A DNA stretch of 57,276 bases, from assembly GCA_015478665.1 (NCBI GenBank), contig JADMII010000016.1, positions 1 to 57,276 of the forward strand. The letters are read 5' to 3'. Source of the stretch: Dehalococcoidia bacterium (GTDB lineage Bacteria > Chloroflexota > Dehalococcoidia > DSTF01 > JACRBR01). Positions 15,977 through 24,829 of this stretch are shown here, piece by piece (positions within the stretch are counted from its first letter, which is position 1; every line of letters starts with the position of its first letter). The notes under the pieces are model-generated. The model did no database searches. It was not told the DNA's origin and saw nothing but the letters and a program-made list of their open reading frames with translations. The translations under genes and the position numbers were made by a program.

Positions 15977-17773
15977 TTACGCCTTCTCCGTCACCTTGTA
16001 CTCGAGGCGTCGGCCCAGCGCGAGGCGGATCTGCGCATCGACGGCGGGCAGCGCGGTGAAGAAGAGTGTGATCGGCGCCATCAGCGTCCACTGCGCGAAC
16101 TGCACCGGGTAGAGCCACAGCTTCCAGCGCTTCGGACGCTGCGGCCGCATCATCGTGTCGAGGATGATCATGCCGATCAGCGGCACCATGCACGGCAGGA
16201 GGATGTAGTGCGAGGCGGGGACGAACCACGCCGGGATGTTGTAGAGCGCGAACGGATGCAGGCCGATGAAGCCGCCCCAGGCGCCGGCGGACATGTTCGC
16301 CGCGACGCCGGTGATCAGGAACCACTGCGCCGACCAGAGGACGTGGTTCTCCGTCAGGCTCCAGACGCGGCGCAGGCGGCGCAGGCGCGGGATCTCCGGG
16401 TGGGCGAAGGCCTGCCGCACCGCGTAGGGGATATCGGTGCAGCCCCAGGCGTGGCGACGGGCCTGCTGGTAGTGCTCCCAGAACGTGCGCGTGTAGCTGT
16501 GGGCGCGCACGCCGTCGTTGCCGACGGGCAGCAGGATCGGTTGCACGTCGGGCTCGCCACCGAGCGCGAAGAAGCACTTCAGGAACATGTGCCAGTCTTC
16601 CGGAACCACGTCGACGTCCCAGTAGTCGACGTCATGACACATGCGGAGGCTCAGGCTGTAGGTCGACTGCGGGAAGAGCACGGTGTACTTCCGCACGAGC
16701 TTCGCCAGGTGGTTGATGCCGCCGAGGCTGTTCTGGATGCGCAGCGGCGCCGGCACGTCCCAGACATTGTTGTAGTAGAAGATCGGCCCTTGCCAGAAGA
16801 GGCGATAGCGCCGCGTGTTCGTAGCGAATTCATAGGTCAGGGCGCTGAAATATCGGGGATGGAAGAGCGTGTCGGCGTCGCAACTCGTGATCGTCATGCG
16901 GTCGACATCGAAGCCCATCTCGTCGCAAAACAGGCGCTTCGCCTTTTTCGCCGCCCATGCCTCGTTCGACGATTTGCCGCGCACCTCGCCGGGAATATCC
17001 TTCGGGTGCGTCGTGCCCACCATCGCCAAAAAACAGTGACCGAAGTCGCGCTGCAGGATCTGGAACCGCGCCGGCGCACCGGCGTCGGCTTCCTCCATCG
17101 CGATCACGACCAGCAGCTTGTCGTGCGCGACCTCGCTCTCCGCCAGCTTGCCGAGCGTCGCGCCGAGCTTCTCGACGCTCTCCTTGTACGTCGGGATGAC
17201 GACGATGTGGCGCACGTCCTCCCATGCGAGGACGTCGTCGCGCGTGATGCGCTCTGCGTCGTAGCGCTTGCGCCAGTCGATGCGGGCGGCGGCCTTCAGC
17301 GCACGATAGCCACGGATCGTGTGGATGCCGATGTTCAGCGAGCGCCACGCCCAGTAGACGTCGAAGCCGAGCAGCATGACCACCAGCGGCACGGGCAGCC
17401 AGATAGCCCCCCAGACGAGCGACGAGATGAGCGTGGCGGCCAACGCCAACGGCAACACCTCGAGCATGCGCGTGATGACCCGCTGCGACGCCGGCACGCG
17501 GACGCGCTGCCTGACCGCCGCTGCGACATCGGCGACCGGCTGCGCGAGGTCGCCGATGGCGATGACGGGCGCCGGCCGCGGCGGCGCCAGCACAGCGGAC
17601 GCGCCCCCGCTGCTCCGCCAGGACCGCGCGGCCACGGGCGCCGCAGGCAGTGCTGCTGTCGCGCTGGCGGGCTGACGACGGTACGCGGCCGGCACCTCGC
17701 GCACGATGGGCATCACCGGCACGGCCACGGGCTCCCACGCGGCGCGGAAGCTGTTGCGGCTGCGTGGTTTCAT
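15977..17773 (-). CDS. Membrane-bound GT2 glycosyltransferase
   Basis: 598-residue membrane glycosyltransferase. Two N-terminal helices (the second around PLVVMLLGFDVYWAW) precede a GT-A domain with VVIPTYKES, the metal-binding TSCDADT, PEDWHMF carrying the likely base, and a QQARRHAWG element resembling QxxRW of processive enzymes. Three or four helices follow. It probably makes an exported or surface polysaccharide. Longer readings start at a TTG (17857) or ATG (17839), but both lie in or before an intrinsic terminator hairpin, so I use the first ATG downstream. Transcription is controlled by a c-di-AMP riboswitch immediately upstream. Confidence 0.88.
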   Translation of the reverse strand: MKPRSRNSFRAAWEPVAVPVMPIVREVPAAYRRQPASATAALPAAPVAARSWRSSGGASAVLAPPRPAPVIAIGDLAQPVADVAAAVRQRVRVPASQRVITRMLEVLPLALAATLISSLVWGAIWLPVPLVVMLLGFDVYWAWRSLNIGIHTIRGYRALKAAARIDWRKRYDAERITRDDVLAWEDVRHIVVIPTYKESVEKLGATLGKLAESEVAHDKLLVVIAMEEADAGAPARFQILQRDFGHCFLAMVGTTHPKDIPGEVRGKSSNEAWAAKKAKRLFCDEMGFDVDRMTITSCDADTLFHPRYFSALTYEFATNTRRYRLFWQGPIFYYNNVWDVPAPLRIQNSLGGINHLAKLVRKYTVLFPQSTYSLSLRMCHDVDYWDVDVVPEDWHMFLKCFFALGGEPDVQPILLPVGNDGVRAHSYTRTFWEHYQQARRHAWGCTDIPYAVRQAFAHPEIPRLRRLRRVWSLTENHVLWSAQWFLITGVAANMSAGAWGGFIGLHPFALYNIPAWFVPASHYILLPCMVPLIGMIILDTMMRPQRPKRWKLWLYPVQFAQWTLMAPITLFFTALPAVDAQIRLALGRRLEYKVTEKA

Positions 17774-17823
17774 CGGCTTCGCAATGGGCGGCGTGCCTCC
17801 CTGCACCGGGGATTGTGGGTACG

Positions 17824-17854
17824 AAAAAAGGTCGTCCATCAACGGTCCGACCTT
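17824..17854 (-). terminator. Riboswitch-associated intrinsic terminator
   Basis: A perfect 7-bp stem AAGGTCG / CGACCTT with a 13-base loop is followed immediately by a run of Ts, giving six consecutive Ts. It sits 4 bases after the riboswitch P1 stem and before the glycosyltransferase start, as expected for a transcriptional expression platform. Confidence 0.85.
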
Positions 17855-17857
17855 CAA

Positions 17858-17975
17858 AGCCTACGAGGTTAGCTGGCGGCTTGGGGGAGAAGGTTCCCCC
17901 GGATCACCCGCGCGGCGATCCTTCAGCCCATGGTGGCGGTTCCCCCGCTCTCTCCGTTCCGGGAGAGACTCGGCT
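17858..17975 (-). promoter_or_regulatory. c-di-AMP riboswitch (ydaO-yuaA class)
   Basis: The hallmark conserved blocks of this class appear in order: CCGAGTCT, CGGGGGAACC, GGCTGAAGGATC, CCCAAGCCG and CAGCTAACCTCGTAGGC. P1 can form between AGCCGAG and CTCGTAGGCT. In this class c-di-AMP binding usually turns expression off; with a terminator directly downstream, the ligand would be expected to stop transcription before the GT2 gene. Known targets include wall-remodelling and ion-transport genes, so a glycosyltransferase target fits wall or surface control. Confidence 0.93.
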
Positions 17976-17998
17976 GCATATTCTGTTGTCGTCGCCCG

Positions 17999-18028
17999 AT
18001 CTTAGGGGCGCGCGTAAGAAGCTGTCAA
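17999..18028 (-). promoter_or_regulatory. Promoter for the riboswitch-glycosyltransferase transcript
   Basis: Consensus -35 TTGACA (18028-18023), an 18-base spacer and -10 TAAGAT (18004-17999). The predicted start near 17992 lies about 17 bases before the riboswitch P1 stem. Confidence 0.75.
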
Positions 18029-18221
18029 GATCTACGCGCGGCGGCAGATGTAACGATTTCATCGACATTGTCGATGCGTGAGGACCGCCGATGCGGCGTC
18101 CATCGCCCGACGCGACGACGTCCCGACGCGCTCCACAGATTCAGATGCGGCGAGAACCGCTGCCCCGCGGCCGCGCGCGACGCAGCTTCCCCGCGCGCTG
18201 CGCCGCCTGTACGCTGGTGCC

Positions 18222-19061
18222 ATGCCAAGCGTGCATGTCAACGGCATCGACCTCTACTCCGAGGTGCATGGCACGGGCGAACCGCTGCTCTGGATCGGCG
18301 GTCTCGGCGCGAACACGCGCGAGATCTCCTACCTCATCGAGCCCTACGGCCGCCGCTACCAGTTCATCGTGTACGACGGGCGCGGCTGCGGTCGCAGCGA
18401 CAAGCCGGCGGAGGAGTACAGCATCGGCGGCTTCGCGGAGGATGCGGCGGCGCTGCTCGACGCGCTCGGCGTTCGCGATGCGTTCATCTACGGCTCGTCG
18501 ATGGGCGGCATGATCGCGCAGGAGCTGGCGCTCAATCACCCGGAGCGCGTGCGCGGGCTGGTGCTGGGCTGCACGACACCCGGCGCGGTCAAGGGCGTGC
18601 GCCCGAGCGACGCCACGGTCCGGCAGATCGTCGCCAACCGGGCGCTGAGCGGCGATGCCGCGCTCGAAGCGGGCTGGCGGCTCGGGTACAGCGCGGCGTA
18701 CATCGAGTCGCACCGGGACGCCCTGTTCGCACGCTCGCGCCATGCCGCAGAGCTTGCCGCGCCGCGCGAGGCCTACATGCGCCAGGTGATCGCCGCGGCG
18801 AAGCACGACACGTACGACCGGCTGCAGGAGATCACCTGTCCCGTGCTGATCATCCACGGCTCCGAGGATCTGATGATCCCCTCCGGCAACGCGCACCTGC
18901 TGAAGCGCTGCATCCCGCACGCGGAACTCTACATCCTCGATGGCATCGGCCACGGCTACAACCTCGAGGCGCAGGCGGAGGCCGACGCCATCGTCTTCGA
19001 CTTCCTCGGGCGCTGCTCCGCGGGAACCGCGACCAGGGTTACCGCCGATGCCGCACGCTGA
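18222..19061 (+). CDS. Alpha/beta hydrolase, first of three tandem paralogues
   Basis: 279-residue alpha/beta hydrolase. The nucleophile elbow GSSMGGM has S93, the acid is D216 (HGSEDLMIP) and the His is H244 (GIGHGY); the WIGGLGAN turn supplies the oxyanion hole. It resembles 3-oxoadipate enol-lactonase/esterase-type members. Start: TACGCT at 18210-18215 ends 6 bases before the ATG, with no Shine-Dalgarno site, so it is probably leaderless and heads a transcript with the next two hydrolases. The 3' end overlaps the second hydrolase by 14 bases. Confidence 0.9.
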   Translation: MPSVHVNGIDLYSEVHGTGEPLLWIGGLGANTREISYLIEPYGRRYQFIVYDGRGCGRSDKPAEEYSIGGFAEDAAALLDALGVRDAFIYGSSMGGMIAQELALNHPERVRGLVLGCTTPGAVKGVRPSDATVRQIVANRALSGDAALEAGWRLGYSAAYIESHRDALFARSRHAAELAAPREAYMRQVIAAAKHDTYDRLQEITCPVLIIHGSEDLMIPSGNAHLLKRCIPHAELYILDGIGHGYNLEAQAEADAIVFDFLGRCSAGTATRVTADAAR

Positions 19062-19914
19062 CAGCCGCGGCGCCGCCGCCCGGATCTACTACGAGGCGCA
19101 CGGTTCCGGCCCGCCGCTGTTGCTGATCTCCGGCTTCGGCTCGAACGCGACCGTGTACTGGGCGAACATCCCGCGCTTGAGCGAGCGCTTCCGCGTCATC
19201 GTCATGGATCCTCGGGGCTCCGGCCGCTCCGACGTCACGCCCGGGCCGTACACGATGCAGCTCCTCGCCGACGACTGCGTCGCCGTGCTGAACGCGTGCG
19301 GCGTGCATGCTGCGCACCTGCTGGGCACATCGATGGGCGGCATGATCGCCCAGCATGTCGCGCTCGGGCACCCGGAGCGTGTGCGCGGCCTCGTGCTCGC
19401 CTGCACGACGCCCGGCGGCGCACACCACGTCCTGCCGCCGCCCGAGCATCTCGCCGTCTTCGTCGCCGCCGCGGAGATCGCCGATGCCGTAGAAGCGGTG
19501 CGAGCGACCTACCGGCTGCACTACAGCGACCTCTACGCCGCCGCCCACGACGCCGAGATCGTCGCGCGCTCGCGGGCGAACGAGCGCCTGCGGTCGACGC
19601 CTGAAGGACGTGCGGCGCAGCTCGCCGCCGTGCAGGCGCACGATACCTTCGACCTGCTGCCCTCCATCACCGCGCCGACGCTCGTCGCACACGGCGAGCG
19701 CGATGGCATCGTGCCGGTCGAGAACGGCCGCTCGATCGCGGCGCGGATCCCGGGCGCCCGCCTGCGCACGTGGGCCGATGGGCGGCACCTGTTCTTCGTC
19801 GAGTTCGCCGACGAGTTCAACGAGGCCGTCATCAGCTTTCTCGATGAAGCCGACGTGCGGGAGCGGGCGGTCGTCGCCGGCGAGCACGAGCACAGCCAGG
19901 GAGGCGAGCGATGA
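19048..19914 (+). CDS. Alpha/beta hydrolase, second tandem paralogue
   Basis: 288-residue hydrolase with the triad S95 (GTSMGGM), D219 (HGERDGIVP) and H247 (ADGRHLFF), and the oxyanion region ISGFGSNA. The stretch from the elbow through HPERVRGLVLACTTPGG is nearly the same as in both neighbours, pointing to local duplication, while the cap regions differ. It starts 14 bases inside the first hydrolase gene and ends in an ATGA overlap with the third, so all three should be made together. Confidence 0.9.
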   Translation: MPHADSRGAAARIYYEAHGSGPPLLLISGFGSNATVYWANIPRLSERFRVIVMDPRGSGRSDVTPGPYTMQLLADDCVAVLNACGVHAAHLLGTSMGGMIAQHVALGHPERVRGLVLACTTPGGAHHVLPPPEHLAVFVAAAEIADAVEAVRATYRLHYSDLYAAAHDAEIVARSRANERLRSTPEGRAAQLAAVQAHDTFDLLPSITAPTLVAHGERDGIVPVENGRSIAARIPGARLRTWADGRHLFFVEFADEFNEAVISFLDEADVRERAVVAGEHEHSQGGER

Positions 19915-20738
19915 CCATCGCGCAGATCAACGGCATCGACATCTACTATGAAGAGCACGGCGACGCCGATGCGGCGCCGGTGCTGATGATCATGGGCTTC
20001 ACCGGCAACGGCGCCGCCTGGGCGCCCCAGGTGCCGGCGCTCGCCGCGCAGTACCACCTGATCGTCTTCGACAACCGCGGCGCCGGCCGCACGAGCCAGC
20101 CCGAAGGCCCCTATAGCATGCAGCAGATGGCGTCGGACGCGGCGGGCGTCCTCGATGCCGCCGGCGTCGCGAGTGCGCACATCATCGGCGCGTCGATGGG
20201 CGGCATGATCGCCCAGGAGTTCGCACTTCAATACCCCGAGCGCGTGCGGACCCTGGTGCTGGCGTGCACGACGCCCGGCGGGCCGCACTCGCCGGACTAC
20301 GAGCGCATGCACGCCGAAGCCGGCACGCTGCTCGATGCGACGGAGGTCAATATGTCGCCGGAGCGCATGCGCGAGACGATGGAGCTGCTCTTCACGCCGG
20401 AGTTCATCGCCAACCCCGGGCCGGGATTCCTGCAATTCGCCGGCTCGTCGGTGCAATACCCGGCGTCGCTGACCGGCATGAAGGCGCAGATGCAGGCGAT
20501 TCTCGCCCACGACACGTACGACCGCCTGCCACGGATCAGCGCGCCGACGCTCGTCGTCGCCGGCGACGCCGACCCGCTCGTCTCGCCCGACAACTCGCGC
20601 ATCCTCGCGGCGCGCATCCCGGGCGCGAGGCTGCGGCTGCTGCCCGGCCAGCGCCACGGCTTCACAGCGGAGAAGCCCGAGGAGACGAACGCGATCCTGC
20701 TCGAGTTCCTCTCGCAGCACGCGCCCGCGCCGGTGTAG
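19911..20738 (+). CDS. Alpha/beta hydrolase, third tandem paralogue
   Basis: 275-residue hydrolase with S95 (GASMGGM), D221 (AGDADPLV) and H249 (GQRHGF). The N-terminus INGIDIYYEEHGD and the block around YPERVRTLVLACTTPGG match the preceding two. The cap region is methionine-rich and contains GPGFLQFAGSS. Divergent caps with a conserved core suggest the three enzymes accept different esters or lactones. A cupin gene follows 36 bases later. Confidence 0.9.
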   Translation: MTIAQINGIDIYYEEHGDADAAPVLMIMGFTGNGAAWAPQVPALAAQYHLIVFDNRGAGRTSQPEGPYSMQQMASDAAGVLDAAGVASAHIIGASMGGMIAQEFALQYPERVRTLVLACTTPGGPHSPDYERMHAEAGTLLDATEVNMSPERMRETMELLFTPEFIANPGPGFLQFAGSSVQYPASLTGMKAQMQAILAHDTYDRLPRISAPTLVVAGDADPLVSPDNSRILAARIPGARLRLLPGQRHGFTAEKPEETNAILLEFLSQHAPAPV

Positions 20739-20774
20739 CGTTCGCCAGGAGAACCACCGGACGGAGGGAAGGCC

Positions 20775-21188
20775 ATGGAGATCGTGCGAAGCGGCGGCGA
20801 CACCGCGCTCGGCCCGGCGGAGTGGTTCACCGGCACCGTCTACATCGATGCGCTGGCGCTGCCATCGGGCCGGTCGCGGCTCAGTGCGAACGTGGTGCGG
20901 TTCGCGCCCGGCGCGCGGACGGCCTGGCACCGGCATCCGAACGGCCAGACCCTCTTCATCACGGAAGGCGTGGGCCTCGTGCAGCGGCGCGGCGGCGCCA
21001 TCGAACGGGTGCAGGCGGGCGACCGCGTGTTCTTCGAAGCCGACGAGGATCACTGGCACGGCGCCTCGCCGACGCGCTTCATGACGCACCTGGCGCTGAT
21101 CGACGTCGACGCCGACGGCAGCAGCGCGACGTGGGGCCCGCACGTCAGCGACAGCGACTACCACGCTGCGCCGGCCGAGGGCCGCTGA
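20775..21188 (+). CDS. Cupin domain protein
   Basis: 137-residue single-domain cupin. Metal-ligand candidates are H52, H54 and Q58 (AWHRHPNGQTLFI) in cupin motif 1 and H93/H95 (DEDHWHGAS) in motif 2. The fold matches small cupins often annotated as quercetin-dioxygenase-like or carboxymuconolactone-decarboxylase-associated. A GGAGGGAAGG site is about 3-9 bases before the ATG. It is likely part of the hydrolase operon and may act on the same substrates; this is inference. Confidence 0.88.
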   Translation: MEIVRSGGDTALGPAEWFTGTVYIDALALPSGRSRLSANVVRFAPGARTAWHRHPNGQTLFITEGVGLVQRRGGAIERVQAGDRVFFEADEDHWHGASPTRFMTHLALIDVDADGSSATWGPHVSDSDYHAAPAEGR

Positions 21189-21240
21189 TCACGAATGACG
21201 GCAGCGCCGCGCGGACGAGGCGGGCCGGACCGGAGGTCGT

Positions 21241-22683
21241 ATGCGTGACCTGGCGATGCGCGCACTCGATACGGCGAAGCAGCGGGGCGCCGCGTACGCC
21301 GATGTCCGCGTCGTGCGCTTCACGTCGGAGTCCGTCGTCGTGCGGAACAGGAACGTCGAGGCGCTGACCGCCGACGAGTCGCTGGGGTTCGGCGTGCGCG
21401 TGATCGTCGATGGCTACTGGGGCTTCGCCGCCAGCCACCGGATGACGCTCGACGCCGCGGACGCGACGGCCGCGGAAGCGGTGCGCGTCGCGAAGGCGTC
21501 GGCGATGGTGCGTGGACCGCGCGCGGACATCGGGCCGCCGCAGGCGTCGAGCGGCAGCTATCGCACACCGGTGCTGCGCGATCCCTTCGCCGTCTCGCTC
21601 GACGACAAGATCGCGCTGCTGCTGCGCGCCAACGACGCCATGCAGGCCGTGCCGCACATCGTCTCGGCGGAAGGCAACCTCTACTGCCAGCGCGAGGACA
21701 AGGTCTTCGCCAACAGCGAAGGCGCCTACATCGAGCAGGAGCTGTACGAGACCGGCTGCGGCATCGAGGCGACGGCGGTCGACGAGGGCGAGGTGCAGAA
21801 CCGCTCGTACCCGAACAGCGTCGGCCGGCATCAGGGCACCGAGGGATGGGAGTTCATCGAACGCTACGACCTCGCCGGGAACGCGCAGCGCGTGGCCGAG
21901 GAGGCGCGCGAGCTGCTGACGGCGAAGTCACAGCCGCCCGGCACGACGACGGTGATCCTCGATGGCAGCCAGGTCGCCCTCCAGATCCACGAGTCGTGCG
22001 GTCACCCGATCGAGCTCGACCGCGTGCTGGGGACGGAGGCGGCGTTCGCCGGCATGAGCTTCCTGACGACCGACAAGCTCGGCAGCTTCATGTACGGGTC
22101 GCCCGCCGTGAACATGACCGCCGATGCGACGATCCCGGGCGGCCTCGGCAGCTTCGGCTTCGACGACGAGGGGGTGGCCGCCCAGTCGACGCCGATCGTG
22201 CGCGACGGCCGGTTCGTCGGCTACCTGACCTCGCGCGAGACGGCGACGGCGCTCGGCCAGCGCAGCAACGGCGCCATGCGAGCGTCCGGCTGGAACCGCA
22301 TCCCGCTGATCCGTATGACGAACGTCAGCCTGGAGCCCGGCACGTGGACGCTCGCCGACATGATCGCCGACACGGACGACGGCATCTACATGGAGACGAA
22401 CCGCAGTTGGAGCATCGACGACAAGCGGCTGAACTTCCAGTTCGGCACGGAGGTCGGCCGCGAGATCCGGCACGGCAAGCTCGGCGCGCTGGTGAAGAAC
22501 GCCACGTATACCGGCATCACGCCGCGCTTCTGGGGCAGCTGCGACGCCATCGCCAACCGCGACGAGTGGGTGGTCTGGGGTACGCCGAACTGCGGCAAGG
22601 GCCAGCCCGAGCAGGTCGCGCACACCGGCCACGGCGCCGCGCCCGCGCGCTTCCGCGATGTCCGGGTCGGCGTGATGAAGTGA
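21241..22683 (+). CDS. tldD: TldD family metalloprotease
   Basis: 480-residue TldD-type zinc protease. The HExxxH motif is H250-E251-S-C-G-H255 (HESCGHPIELD), and the conserved cysteine near the C-terminus is C451 (PNCGKGQP). In characterised systems TldD pairs with TldE/PmbA to degrade unfolded peptides such as CcdA or to mature RiPPs. No TldE/PmbA follows; the next gene is convergent. The enzyme is therefore either a homodimer or has its partner elsewhere. A GGAGG site lies about 5 bases before the ATG. Confidence 0.92.
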   Translation: MRDLAMRALDTAKQRGAAYADVRVVRFTSESVVVRNRNVEALTADESLGFGVRVIVDGYWGFAASHRMTLDAADATAAEAVRVAKASAMVRGPRADIGPPQASSGSYRTPVLRDPFAVSLDDKIALLLRANDAMQAVPHIVSAEGNLYCQREDKVFANSEGAYIEQELYETGCGIEATAVDEGEVQNRSYPNSVGRHQGTEGWEFIERYDLAGNAQRVAEEARELLTAKSQPPGTTTVILDGSQVALQIHESCGHPIELDRVLGTEAAFAGMSFLTTDKLGSFMYGSPAVNMTADATIPGGLGSFGFDDEGVAAQSTPIVRDGRFVGYLTSRETATALGQRSNGAMRASGWNRIPLIRMTNVSLEPGTWTLADMIADTDDGIYMETNRSWSIDDKRLNFQFGTEVGREIRHGKLGALVKNATYTGITPRFWGSCDAIANRDEWVVWGTPNCGKGQPEQVAHTGHGAAPARFRDVRVGVMK

Positions 22684-22756
22684 AGGCTGGTCCGCAAACC
22701 GATACAGGCGCGCGTGATGGAGGTCGGAGGCCGCGGGTCGCCCGGAGCCCCGGAGC

Positions 22757-22915
22757 CGCAGTCGACGCAGTCGACGCAGATGGGCGCAGATGACGGGTGA
22801 TCATGTGCTGTCGTCGGGGGGCGAAGCGAAGGACGTCTCCGGCACACAACACGGACGCCGCAGCTGCACACACACGGCGGGCGAACCGCAGATCATTCAG
22901 ATGGGCACAGATGAG
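22757..22915. repeat. CGCAGATG-type short repeats in an intergenic gap
   Basis: The gap 22684-22987 between tldD and the convergent flavoprotein holds no gene. It contains CGCAGTCGA twice in tandem followed by CGCAGATGG and GCGCAGATGA (22764-22794), and a second copy of CAGATGGGCACAGATGA near 22899-22915 that differs from the first by one base over 17. These look like dispersed intergenic repeats of unknown role. Confidence 0.55.
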
Positions 22916-22987
22916 CGATGCGTGTGCGCCTCTCGTCCTGAGGAACGGAGATCCACGGAACACCGGACGTCGCAGTTCTCCTGGCCG

Positions 22988-24223
22988 TCACGCCGCCGAC
23001 GGATCGACCGCCGATGCGAGCGGCCGCGCGTCATCACGCAGGCGGTCGGCCGAGACGCGCTTCCGCGCTTCAATCCAGGCGGGCGCCGCCTCGCGCTCGT
23101 CGTCGGGCCGGCCCATGACGAACGCGGCGACGAGCCGACCGCCGCGCAGCCACCAGACGCTGAAGCTGCTGGTGGTGATATCGCCGCGCACGGCGACGTC
23201 GTCCGCGCCCGTCGTATCGCCCCAGAGCTCGTACGACAGGTCGAACACGTCGGAGAAGAAGTACGGCACGTGGACGAACGGCGTCCGCTCGCCCAGCATG
23301 ATGCGGGCGACGTGGCCGCCCTGCTCGACGGCGTTGTCCCAGTGCTCGACGCGCCGTCGCGTGTCGAAGAGTACGTCGCGGTAGTTCGCAACGTCACCGG
23401 CCGCATAGACGCCGGGGACGTTCGTCTCGAGGTATTCATTGACTACGACGCCGTTCTCCAGCTCCAGCCCGCTGTCCGCCAGATGTTCGATCGCTGGCGT
23501 GACGCCGATGCCGGCCACGACGATCTCGGCATCAAGGCGGGCGCCGGTCGCCGTGATGGCGGCGCGCACGCGGCCATCACCCTCGAACGCGGCGACCGTC
23601 TCATCCTTGCGGAAGGTGACGGCGTGCTCTTCGTAGTACGTCTCGAAGAATGCCGACATCTCCGGCGTGAAGATGCGCTGCCATACGCGGTCTTCCGGGA
23701 AGATCATTGTCGTCGCGTTGCCCTGCTGCGCGAGCACCGCCGCGACTTCCATGCCGATGAAGCCCGAGCCCAGGACGACGGCACTGCGCGCGCCCGCGTA
23801 GCCATCGCGGATGCGCCTGGCGTCGTCGAGCGAGCGCAGATAGCAGACGCCGCCGAGCGATGCGCCGGGCACGTCGAGCGTACGGACGCGCGCGCCGGTG
23901 GCGATGAGCAGGCGCTCGTACGTGAGCTCCTCGCCTTCCGTCGTGATCACACGTCTGCCGCCGATGTCCAACCGCTCGACCACGGTGCGTCTGCGCAGCG
24001 TGATGCCGTGCTCTGCGTACCAGGCCTCCGGGTTGATGAAGATGCCGGCTTCGTCGTCCGTGCCGGCGAGGAAGCCTTTCGAGAGCGGCGGCCGCTCGTA
24101 GGGCGGCGCGGCGTCCGAGGAGACGATGAGCAGGTCGTGGCCCGCGCCGCGCTCGGTGAACTGGCGTGCGGCGTAGCCGGCCACCATCCCGCCGCCGAGG
24201 ATTACGTACTTCGCTCCTGCCAT
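22988..24223 (-). CDS. NAD(P)/FAD-dependent oxidoreductase, ferredoxin-reductase-like
   Basis: 411-residue flavoprotein with two Rossmann folds: FAD binding at the N-terminus (ILGGGMVAG, then PPYERPPLSKGFL) and NAD(P)H binding at VVLGSGFIGMEVA. GVYAAGDVA contacts the FAD pyrophosphate. A C-terminal reductase-like domain follows. This layout fits rubredoxin/ferredoxin reductases of dioxygenase systems and the AIF-like group. No ferredoxin or oxygenase is adjacent, so the electron acceptor is unknown. It is convergent with tldD. Confidence 0.9.
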   Translation of the reverse strand: MAGAKYVILGGGMVAGYAARQFTERGAGHDLLIVSSDAAPPYERPPLSKGFLAGTDDEAGIFINPEAWYAEHGITLRRRTVVERLDIGGRRVITTEGEELTYERLLIATGARVRTLDVPGASLGGVCYLRSLDDARRIRDGYAGARSAVVLGSGFIGMEVAAVLAQQGNATTMIFPEDRVWQRIFTPEMSAFFETYYEEHAVTFRKDETVAAFEGDGRVRAAITATGARLDAEIVVAGIGVTPAIEHLADSGLELENGVVVNEYLETNVPGVYAAGDVANYRDVLFDTRRRVEHWDNAVEQGGHVARIMLGERTPFVHVPYFFSDVFDLSYELWGDTTGADDVAVRGDITTSSFSVWWLRGGRLVAAFVMGRPDDEREAAPAWIEARKRVSADRLRDDARPLASAVDPSAA

Positions 24224-24299
24224 AACGCGCCTCCGTCATCGGGCCGCGCGAGCGCGACCGCTTCGTGGCCGCCGTGCGTCGCCCCGGTACGCCCGGCGT

Positions 24300-24619
24300 C
24301 TGCTCCCTGGATGTGTCCCACGGCCCGCGGCAGCTGAGATCGTACTCGAGGGTGAAGCTCAGCCACCTCGCACGCGGACGATGGTCGCCCGCTCGCCCCA
24401 GGTCGCGGAAGGCCGGCGAGACGGCCGTTGACCGCATGATGTCGCCCGCGACGAGAAACTCCAGCCCGGGCAAGATCGCCCGTCCCAGGCGTGGCGGAAC
24501 TCCCGGCACGACCCGTCCGCATCTTTCGTGCGAAGAGCATCCGCGCGAAGACGAAGCCGGCGATCCGCGCGCCCGCCGATGATCACGAGGACGTCCACCG
24601 CGCCGCCGACGTCCTCCAT
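24300..24619 (-). pseudogene. Frameshifted DUF1622 membrane protein remnant
   Basis: Reading the minus strand and switching frames recovers a DUF1622-like protein: MEDVGGAVDVLVIIGG, then ARIAGFVFARMLFARKM in a second frame, CREFRH, then LGRAILPGLEFLVAGDIMRS in a third, ATIVRV, and WLSFTLEYDLSCRGPW. This matches the family pattern of a short membrane protein ending LSFxLExxxxGxWPW. At least four frame changes are needed, which argues for decay rather than a single read error. It ends about 75 bases before the flavoprotein gene. Confidence 0.65.
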
Positions 24620-24829
24620 CGCGTCCGCGCAACCCATCGGCACCGCTCACGCCACCCGACGGACCCTGGTATTGTCCGCGCATAGGGGCCGCCGCCGTTA
24701 CCACCCGGTTGGTCCGCATCGGCACGCTCCGCGATCGCGGCGTCGTGGACTCGACGGTCGGCGGTGCGGACGTGCTGGAGGCGCCCGCTCGCCCGTCCGG
24801 GTGATGGCGATCGGCTATGCTGACTTCGT

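Noticed and set aside
15977-17857. Longer glycosyltransferase starting at the TTG at 17857 or the ATG at 17839
   Set aside because: Both codons lie within the riboswitch terminator hairpin region. A start downstream of the terminator fits the regulatory layout better.
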